Shown piece by piece: positions 56,830-64,000 of a stretch of DNA of 64,000 nucleotides. The translations under genes and the position numbers were made by a program. Below the pieces are notes generated by a model, which saw only the letters and a program-made list of their open reading frames with translations, made no database searches and was not told the DNA's origin. How positions within the stretch are numbered: position 1 is the first letter of the stretch; each line of letters begins with the position of its first letter. The DNA is taken from assembly GCA_026018925.1 (NCBI GenBank), contig JAKSZU010000002.1:159161400-159225399 (forward strand), in the 5' to 3' direction. This DNA is from Tupaia tana. Lineage: Eukaryota; Chordata; Mammalia; Scandentia; Tupaiidae.

Positions 56830-57050
56830 TGTCCAGACAGTGGCATGGTATTTGACGTAACTGGATCCCACATGGCTGACTGTGCAGTTCAAGTCCCAGA
56901 CCCAGTGACTTGAAAAAACACATGTGCCCAAAATCCCAAAAGGAGAAATGGAGAAGAAAAGATTATGGTGTTATCATCCCTTATGAGGGTGCTTTTTACT
57001 TCTCCTTTCTCTGTCTCTCCTCTAGTAAGTGGGCATGCACTCTGGCAAAT
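56830..57050 (+). mobile_element. long tRNA-SINE (GGCC group), old
   Basis: 'tgtccagacagtggcatggt', 'cacatggctgactgtgcagt', 'caagtcccagacccagtgac', a shortened body, 'gcatgcactctggcaaatac', then a CA repeat in the tail. Confidence 0.85.
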
Positions 57051-57074
57051 ACTCACACACACACACACACACAA
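57051..57074. repeat. (CA)n microsatellite in a SINE tail
   Basis: About eleven CA units, continuous with the SINE tail. Confidence 0.95.
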
Positions 57075-57079
57075 CCAAA

Positions 57080-57504
57080 CAAATAAACCATAAAGAAATT
57101 ATTGTATCTCAAAATAAAGATTTGTTCTGAGAAGTTTTGTTTCTTTAGCCACCAGAAAAATTATTCTACTTTGATTAAAGGCTCAGGAAATTAAATATTT
57201 TCCTGTTTTCTTTTTCTCTAGCAAGATCCTTTCTATCCATAGTCAGAAAACAGAATTATTCAAGACAGTTTGAGTTAAAGATAAATCTAGTTTATGTCTA
57301 TTTATTCTTTTTTTTTAAGCAATGAAAATGGCTCTTGCAATAAAGAGAAATAGGTAGTAAATGGCCTAAATAGGTTTAGAGATGTTCCAGCATTTTCAAA
57401 TAAACTCAAAATTGTAGGATTCAGTCAACCAACCCCTTAAGTGTATATAAAAAAGTTATGATCTTAAAGTCACAACTAGAAATATCTACAGAATAATAGT
57501 CATC
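57080..57504. other. no recognisable element
   Basis: Unassigned AT-rich sequence. Confidence 0.4.
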
Positions 57505-57518
57505 AAAAGCAGCAACAG

Positions 57519-57751
57519 GGACCAGAAGATAGCGTAATGGCTGTGTCACTGGACTCTCATGTAGTTGACTGTGGTTCGAGTCCTGGACCTGGTGGCTTAA
57601 ACTCATGCCAGGTGGGTGTGAGTGTGTGCCCAAGATCCCAAGAGGAGAGTGAAGGAGAAGGGATTGCAGTGTGGCCATCCCCCCTAGGGGGTGACTTCGA
57701 GTACATGCACCCTATAGCAAAAACCTCTCAAAAAAAAAAAAAATTTTAAAA
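57519..57751 (+). mobile_element. long tRNA-SINE (CGAC group) lacking its CT-rich domain
   Basis: 'ggaccagaagatagcgtaat', 'ggttcgagtcctggacctgg', 'ggcttaaactcatgccaggt', 'ccccctagggggtgacttcg', then directly 'catgcaccctatagcaaaaa'. About 40 bp of CT-rich sequence is missing. Duplication aaaagcagcaacag (57505-57518) and aaaggcagcaacag (57752-57765). Confidence 0.95.
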
Positions 57752-57997
57752 AAGGCAGCAACAGATTAGAAATAGTCAAATAAACTTTCCCTATAGATGA
57801 TTACATCTTTTCTTTATTTACATGGAAAATTTTGAAAACTCTTTTAGGAACTCTGGGAAAAGTGATGAAAAACAAAGAGTTTGAATATATGAAATAAAAA
57901 CAACACCTACTGGCTAGCAATACGAGCTATTCAATCAAGATTATTGTTATTATTATTATTTTCTGTTATTAGGACATGTGCTTTTATGACCCCCAAA

Positions 57998-58187
57998 GGG
58001 GGCACACCATTCCTGGAAGTACTGCAATACCAGGTCGATGTGTGGAGTGGACACAGCAAGCTCCTATTCCACCTCCCTGCTCCAAAAATCCATTTAATAT
58101 ATTGTCCACGGAGAGAGGGTGTGTCAGATATTAAACTGATAAGAACAGATACTACACTGGATCTTAGCCAAAAGGCCAAGAAGCGAT
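57998..58187 (-). ncRNA. U2 snRNA copy, full length, probably a pseudogene
   Basis: The minus strand reads as U2 snRNA, the spliceosomal RNA that pairs with the intron branch point. It opens ATCGCTTCTTGGCCTTTTGG and runs about 190 bases, the normal U2 length. The branch-pairing GTAGTA is intact (58155-58150), as is the Sm site ATTTTTGG (58089-58082). Compared with the U2 sequence I remember, changes occur near base 10, at AAGATCCAGTG (usually AAGATCAAGTG), in the stem after TATCTGA, and in the 3' stem-loops. The stretch beyond its 5' end (58188-58260) is AT-rich with no clear proximal sequence element, so transcription is doubtful. No A tail or clear flanking duplication was seen. Real genes are usually in tandem arrays; dispersed copies are mostly pseudogenes. 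Confidence 0.9.
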
Positions 58188-58189
58188 CA

Positions 58190-58650
58190 GATCACTAATT
58201 TTAAGAATAAAATTTGTTGATTGGTTTCTCAAGGAAATGTCACAAATGATCTTGATTTTAACCAAGCATCCAATTATAATCTTGTAGATAAAATATACAG
58301 CTGTGTATTAGGCAACAGTATAATAGGTAAGATTCATTATTCACTAAACAATTAAACTCCAGGTTTTGATTAGTGGATGCCATCTTGTATGAATTATTTT
58401 CAGTGATAAAACATAAGACTATTGTAGACAACATTTAAACTGATGACTTAGAAGGCACAAAAATGTGATTTCCAAATACAAAAATCATTTAAGAAAGTCA
58501 AGATTTAAAATCGTTTCCTTGGTATGCTAGACTAAATCTAAAAAATGAAATTGAAATGCAGTAATTACTAAGTTTTAAAATTGAGTTAAAAACTAAATCA
58601 AACAAATACAAGCAAAGGTCCAAGGTCGTGGTGATTATAAAACGGATTTA
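58190..58650. other. no recognisable element
   Basis: AT-rich flank of the U2 copy; nothing named. Confidence 0.4.
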
Positions 58651-58921
58651 ATTTTTTTTTTAAAGATTTTTGCAATAGGCCATGTGTGCTTGCTGAAGAG
58701 ACAAAAACAGAGAAATAGAAAGCAAGAAATCACCCCCTCAGGGCGATGGTCAAACCACAATCCCTTCTCCATTCCTGTTTTAGGACTTTGGACACGAGTG
58801 CATGCACACACGTACACACACACACACCCAGGATGAGTTTCAAGCCATTGGGTCCAGGACTTGAACTGTGGTCAATCATCTGGGGGTCCAGTGCCTTAAC
58901 TACCACACCATCTGAGGACCC
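58651..58921 (-). mobile_element. long tRNA-SINE (GGCC group)
   Basis: T run, 'gatttttgcaataggccatg', 'caccccctcagggcgatggt', a CA-expanded body at 58801-58830, 'ggtccaggacttgaactgtg', 'gccttaactaccacaccatc'. Confidence 0.9.
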
Positions 58922-60552
58922 CTAAATGCATTTTAAGATACAAACTGAGCCAACAGTGATATAAAAAAGTGATTTAAGATTAATATAAAAATACATGAGC
59001 ATACATGAAAGCTAACTTAATTTTTAGTTGTAAGAAACAGAAATGTGGTTTCCTAGTCACAGATATAAGTCCTATGTTCCTATTTAGTACTGATTAGTTA
59101 AGATTTGTGGGACTGGTTTCTTTTCACTTATTCATTTCTTATTCGTTCAATATTATTATTAAGCTCATGTCATAAATAAGGTAAAATGCCATTTTAAAAA
59201 GTCCTCCTGAATTTTTTTACAGAAAAGTAGTTACAGGCTTCCAGTAGGAAGGCAATTAAAATGACAATGACCCCAAAAGCCATGTCACATAAATAGTTAA
59301 AGAAAACTGAGATATTTTCACTGACAAATAGAATACCCATAGCATATAAATTCATACATTTGGAGAGCTGTCATAAAAATTTTTTTGTGTTTTCTCATAA
59401 GATATAAGTAAGGCTAACAGGTAATAATCATTGAAAGGCAAACAGGGACCTAAAAGTGTGAAGAATTTTCCAATAATTTGAATTGCTCAGCAAGAAAAGA
59501 GACCTCCATGTAAATATCTGTATCTCCTAGTGTCATGTGTTACCGCAGGCTCCTGGGGATGGGGTAGAGCGCATTCTTGTACCTAAGCAGGCTGACATAG
59601 GAAGGAGGACAAAATTAGCGAAGGAATGGTGACTGTAGACAATTGCATTCAGGGAGGTTACACTATAGATAAAAAATCATTGCTTAGATAACTTGGCACA
59701 TTTTAAAACATTTATCCTGTTTACCCTGGGACCAATCAGTTTCATTCTCTTCCATTTAGACATTTATCCCATGTGCCAAGCCTCAGGGCCCTTTTCTGCC
59801 AGCTACTCCTTGCTTCTACCTTCAGGGGATCTATCTACTTATTATTCTCTGGGTCCCTTAGAGGAATCATCTCTCAGAGGGTTTCAACCCTAAGTATTTA
59901 GCTTTAGGCTGAATTCTCTGGAGCTGCCTGAACTCCAACACACACTCGCTTTTCCAGGTACTGTGCTGGGAGTTTCCCTGACTAGCCTGTATAAGCTCTA
60001 GGCATTGAGTAGCTCACAGTGTCCCTCTGAACTGAATCTCCATATTTTAAAGAGCACATGCTGTGTTTTTCTTGGTCTTCTTTACTGAATTTGCTCTTAT
60101 GAATTTTCTGGGAATGAGGGCCCCAGCTCTTACAATGGAGCTCAATTTATCCATTGACTCTACTCTGTTCCAGAAATATCTAGGATACCTTGTCATATAC
60201 TGTCCCATCTTTCCTTCAGCACTAAGCTTGAAGGCATTCAATTTCTCATGAAAGTTCATTATCTCTCTTTTAATGGAATCACAAATATAGCCCTTTCCAT
60301 CTTTAATTTGCCAAGTAGCTAGATACATTAAAGACAAAAGAAAATGTCTCTAAAATAGTTAAATACAAAAAGATGAAAGGACATTTGCAACCAGTAGTAA
60401 AATTTTAATCACAGCAATTAAAAAATGAAGGGAAATGCCATTATTGAGGTTAGTGTAAATAATCTGGGGAACAGTGAGGCCAAAATCTCAAATAGATTGA
60501 ATAAGGACTAGGGCTATAGGAGCTCATGGAAACAGTGGTTGTAAACAGAAAA
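58922..60552. other. unassigned block
   Basis: About 1.6 kb with no SINE. The 96-residue minus-strand frame at 60047-60337 is the best open frame, but no domain is recognisable. Confidence 0.4.
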
Positions 60553-60742
60553 ATATACAGTGTATTCATGCTGGGAAAATGCATTTTACATGCTGCAATG
60601 ATTTAAAATGTATAAAAATATTTTAAAAATATAAGGGGCACAAAAATAGAAAATTATCCATTGGTGATAATGTGTATGGTAAGATCTCTGGGCTAATATA
60701 CAGTGCATTCATGCTGGGAAAATGGATTTGTATGCTGTTAAG
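60553..60742. repeat. two copies of a 45-bp unit
   Basis: 'atatacagtgtattcatgct' followed by 'gggaaaatgcattttacatg' at 60553-60592 recurs as 'atatacagtgcattcatgct' and 'gggaaaatggatttgtatg' at 60696-60734, 143 bp later. Part of the unit ('gggaaatcacattttgtatg') is also at 3095. Confidence 0.7.
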
Positions 60743-60779
60743 ATATATAGCGATTGACGGTTTAAAAAATAAATAAAAA

Positions 60780-61037
60780 ATAAAGATAATAACAGAATAA
60801 TGTATTGAAAAAGGTAGATGTTGAACAAGGATAAAGGTATCTTTGCAACTCAGGAGAAAGACATATTTCAATATGGAATAGAGAACATTTGACAAGAGGA
60901 ACTGTGCAAGAGAGAAAGACTTGTTTAGATATTTTGTCTTCTTTAACTTCACAGATTTGGAATAAATGAATACTTTGCTTTGCCTGTGCAGTGAGTAAAT
61001 CACACACTATAGATCACACACCCACACATGCATGCAC

Positions 61038-61078
<41 letters not shown>

Positions 61079-61340
61079 TCTCCTGAGATGAACAATGACA
61101 GCGATCAGAAAAAAAACACCTTTGCTTTGCATAACTAAAATGCACACTGGCTCTTTAGGCTGATTATTTTCCTGGGCATTACTGACTCACTAGCAAAGAC
61201 AACTTTATTCATAACTTTTACAGATGAAGTATCTAAAAATATATAATGATCTTTGAAAATATGATATCCACATTAAAAAAATAAAAGTCTGTTTTCACTA
61301 CAGAATAACAGCAACCTGGAGGAAATTTTTTTATTTTTAG
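60780..61340. other. no recognisable element besides a CA repeat
   Basis: Unassigned AT-rich sequence around the CA repeat at 61040-61077. The 126-residue frame on the minus strand (60623-61003) is not recognisable. Confidence 0.4.
61040..61077. repeat. (CA)n microsatellite
   Basis: About nineteen CA units, preceded by a less regular CA-rich part from 61015. Confidence 0.95.
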
Positions 61341-61358
61341 TTTTCATTTTTTTTTAAG

Positions 61359-61603
61359 GGAGATTTTTGCTCTAGGGCATGAGTGCTCACCAGAAAACAA
61401 GAGAAACAGAAAGTAAGAAATTACCCACCAGAGGGGATGGCCACATCGCAATCCCTTTTCCTCTGTTCTCCTCTTGGGATTTTGGGCATGAATGCACACA
61501 TGCCTGGCTGGCATGAGTCTCAAGCCACCTGGTCCAGGACTTGAACCATGGCCGGCCATGTGGGCATTCAGTGATGTAACCATTATACCATCTGCTGGTC
61601 CAG
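61359..61603 (-). mobile_element. long tRNA-SINE
   Basis: 'ggagatttttgctctagggc', 'gaaattacccaccagagggg', 'ggtccaggacttgaaccatg', 'gtgatgtaaccattatacca', 'tctgctggtcc'. Flanks 'tcattttttttt..aag' at 61344-61358 and 61604-61620. The head mixes both groups. Confidence 0.92.
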
Positions 61604-61744
61604 TCATTTTTTTTTTTAAGTACACATTGTATTTTTTAATTGGCAGCAAGGATTCTAAAGACTAAACTCCCTTGAAAAGCTTCTAGCAAACAAATAAGCA
61701 TTATTTCCTAAAAAAAATTTCTCATCTCTGAGTCTTCCTTTGCT

Positions 61745-61860
61745 AGTAGGATAAACATTTTTATACAGATGAGAAAATTGAGGTTGTGTATGTGCTAGAG
61801 CTTAATCATGTATGCACAATGAAAAAAAAAAAAAAAACACTAGAATCAGAATTTACATGA
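61745..61860 (-). mobile_element. MIR fragment, antisense
   Basis: 'cagatgagaaaattgaggtt' and 'ctagaatcagaatttacatg' match the inverted MIR core. Short. Confidence 0.5.
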
Positions 61861-61870
61861 AAGACCACTG

Positions 61871-62419
61871 TGTATTAGTTACCTATTCCTCAGTGGTAAA
61901 ATTACTATAAAACTCAGCATTTTAAAACAACAAACATCTATAAGATCATGTTTTTGTGAGTTAAGAAATCTAAGTATGCATTAGCCAGGTACCTCTGGCT
62001 TAGAGTTTCTCAAAAGCTGCAATCAAGTTGTTGGCTAGGGTTACAGTACTCCCAAGGCATAAATGGGAAACAATCCACTTTCAAGCCCACTCACATGGCT
62101 GTTGGCAAGGCTCGGATTCTCACTGGATGTTGGCCATAAACATTGCTTTCTTGCCACATGGAACTATCAATAGGGCTTCTCACAGCATGACAGCTTGCTT
62201 TGCTCAGCAAACAAGTAAGGAAGAGAGTTACTGAGAATGCATAGGATGAATGCTGGAGTGTTTTTGTAACTTATTTTCAAAAGTGATATTCCATATCATC
62301 TTCTACATTACAGTCATGAAAATGAGCTGCTAAATCCAAACTCTTGTATAAATCTTTAGTGGGAAAACATATGCATATCAAGCTGCAAAGATCATTAGGA
62401 ACCAAGTGACTGCCTACCA
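61871..62419 (-). mobile_element. MLT1-type MaLR LTR, antisense
   Basis: Reads as an inverted MLT1 LTR over about 550 bp: 'tgtattagttacctattcct', 'aaaacaacaaacatctataa', 'gcaatcaagttgttggctag', 'cccactcacatggctgttgg', 'atagggcttctcacagcatg', ending 'gtgactgcctacca'. No retroviral genes beside it, so a solo LTR or remnant. Confidence 0.8.
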
Positions 62420-62628
62420 CGAAGTCTTTTATTGCACACACAAGATTCAATTTTTTTGGCTTCTTCTTATCTTATAAAGCAATGAAAGAAATGGCCACAC
62501 AAGAATATTTGCCCTATTTAATATCCTTTGATTAAATTTAACCAAAGAAATTTCAAAAGTTAGCATGAGTACAACATATTTAAATGCATTTTTCATCACA
62601 ATATTAAGAAAATACATTTAAGTATCTT

Positions 62629-62869
62629 TTTTTTCTGAGAGAGCTTTGCTATAGGGCACTTGTGCTTGCCTGAGAGACAGAGACAGAGAGACAGAAAGTG
62701 AGACCCCCCCAACGGAGATGGCCACATTGCAATCCCTTCTCTTCCATTCTCCTCTCAGGATCTTGGGCACACATGCACACATACCCAGCATGAGGTTTAA
62801 GCCACCAGGTCCAGGACTCGAACCGCTGTCGACTATGTGGGAGTTCAGCGATGTAACCATTATGCCACC
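62629..62869 (-). mobile_element. long tRNA-SINE (CGAC group), head slightly truncated
   Basis: 'gagagagctttgctataggg', a shortened tail, 'gaccccccccaacggagatg', 'caggactcgaaccgctgtcg', ends at 'cattatgccacc', lacking the usual 'tctgctggtcc'. Flanked by 23-base copies at 62606-62628 and 62870-62892 with one difference. Confidence 0.95.
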
Positions 62870-63149
62870 AAGAAAATACATTTTAGTATCTTAATAAGTA
62901 TCTTAATGCAGTTTGACATATTAAATTTAAGTCATAAAAGAATAATGATACTATCTGCAAAAGTTGGATGAAAAAATGTCATATTTTAAAATCTGTAAAA
63001 GATCTACAGAAGTAATGAACATTAAATGAGCTAAAACTCCAAGGAGGGGAACATATCCTTAGCAAGGTGAAATTTTCAGTCATTTATTTTCCCCTTGGGG
63101 CCATATGACAATTTTGGGTGTATTCTGAATTGGATTGCTCAGAAGAAAC

Positions 63150-63780
63150 CTAGCAAAAAGAGAATGCAACCAAAACATCAGTAGTCCAAACAAAACTGAT
63201 AGAGCAAAATAAATACTTGAAGAGACTCAAAACCTGTAACTAGTGTCCGCTACGAGAAAGATACTGAAATCTGGTGTTGCATGCCAGCTATGAAACTAGG
63301 TGGAAAGTATCAAAATTATAGAGAACATCATCCAAATTCTTGTGATTCTTAGGAACCAAAAACTGCCCAGAAAGAGAACAAGGAACTCTATCCCCTCCCT
63401 TTTGACCTATAGAAAATGAAAAGATGAGGAAAATGCCTCCCTTTTGACCTATAGAAAATGAAAAGATGAGGAAAAAGCCCAGAACATCTGAAAGAAAGAA
63501 CAATAACTCCCCCTACATCAGGGTAAGAAAAAAGACTCTCACCAGACTCCCAGTCAAAATTTAGTAATACATTAAAAATATCAGAGGGCAATATTTCTAA
63601 ATACACCGAAAAATGATAAATATCACTGAGAATTCTAATTTATATAAGAAATATACTGATTATGATAGAAACAAAAACAGGATAATAGCTGATATTAAAA
63701 ATCAACTAGATGATTTTGATCTCAGAGTAGATAGACTGAAAGGATTTGTGCGCTCAGGATTAGGTAAATAGAAAACACAC
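63150..63780 (+). mobile_element. possible old L1 or related sequence
   Basis: A-rich plus strand ending in a frame reading NQLDDFDLRVDRL, which recalls an L1 ORF1 coiled coil. The match is short and I cannot fix boundaries. Confidence 0.3.
63394..63477. repeat. 42-bp tandem duplication
   Basis: Two head-to-tail copies of a 42-bp unit beginning 'cctcccttttgacctataga', at 63394-63435 and 63436-63477, nearly identical. Confidence 0.95.
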
Positions 63781-63784
63781 AAAC

Positions 63785-64000
63785 TGGGCCAGCAGGTGGT
63801 ATTGTGCTAAGGTGCTAAATCCTACCTGACCAGCTACATGGTCTGACGGGGTATATGTGCCCCAAATCCCAAGAGGACAATGGAGGAGGAATTGTGACTG
63901 GGCCATCCTCCTTGGAGATAATTTCTCAGCTTTCCTCTCTCTGTCTTTCTCTGTCTCTCTCTCACTGGTGAGTGCATGCAGCCTATGGCAAAATCTAAAT
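63785..64000 (+). mobile_element. long tRNA-SINE, cut by the window end
   Basis: 'tgggccagcaggtggtattg' starts the head; 'gcatgcagcctatggcaaaa' is close to the end motif. The part between head and body is shortened, and the tail lies beyond the window. Confidence 0.9.

Noticed and set aside
60047..60337. 96-residue open frame, minus strand
   Set aside because: I could not match it to any family. It might be part of an old repeat, but there is no support for a gene.
63288..63606. Open frames with a repeated peptide
   Set aside because: The repeated peptide (IFSFSIGQKGG-like) is caused by the 42-bp DNA duplication. No family is recognised.
1..64000. CRISPR array, operon, phage or other prokaryotic system
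   Set aside because: The regularly recurring sequences are dispersed SINEs in both orientations with target duplications, and the window is mammalian.

Overview
The window is nuclear DNA from a placental mammal and looks like an intergenic or deep intronic stretch with no protein-coding gene I can recognise. It is AT-rich, has no prokaryote-like gene packing, and most of what can be named is transposon-derived: L1, L2, MIR, MER5A/MER20-type hAT elements, a Tigger-like element, MaLR LTRs and one abundant tRNA-derived SINE. MaLR, MER5A and MER20 point to Eutheria. The SINE is not the dominant family of human, mouse, dog, cow, horse, rabbit, elephant or microbat as I know them, so I leave the species open.

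The dominant feature is about sixty copies of one tRNA-derived SINE, roughly one per kilobase, in two forms. The long form (about 250 bp) has a tRNA-like head with A and B boxes, a purine-rich body, a CT-rich stretch, a conserved end close to CCCTATAGCAAAAACCTCTC, and an A tail. The short form (about 140-180 bp) joins the same head directly to a CT-rich stretch and an AAATAAAT-type tail. Long copies fall into a 'CGAC' group (GTAGTCGACC, GGCTTAAACTCATGC) and a 'GGCC' group (CATGGCCGACC, GGCTTGAAAATCATGCC). Nesting shows CGAC copies inserting into or beside GGCC copies, so CGAC looks younger.

Layout. 1-7.4 kb: SINE clusters with two SINE-in-SINE insertions, a TA-rich microsatellite, a mariner-like MITE, an antisense L2 and a MER20 split by a SINE. 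7.4-14.3 kb: a SINE-poor stretch, then MIR pieces and an L2 split by a Tigger-like element. 14.6-24.2 kb: dense SINEs, a MaLR LTR and MER5A. 24.2-30.4 kb: a SINE-poor block and old plus-strand L1 pieces. 30.5-36.3 kb: one near-full-length minus-strand L1 with recognisable but broken ORF1 and ORF2 and repeated units in its 5' region. 36.3-57.8 kb: SINEs with L2/MIR remnants, a short L1 copy, a tRNA-Gly fragment and two more mariner-like MITEs. 58.0-58.2 kb: a full-length U2 snRNA copy on the minus strand. 58.6-64 kb: a few SINEs, a second MaLR LTR, a 42-bp tandem duplication and a last SINE cut by the window edge.

I found no evidence of a new gene system. The points most worth a second look are insertion records: a tRNA-Gly 5' fragment between direct repeats shared with a neighbouring SINE, a 30-bp SINE end with a perfect 14-bp duplication inside L1 ORF2, the U2 copy, and the mariner-like MITE family. 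Family names come from memory of consensus sequences, not from a search.
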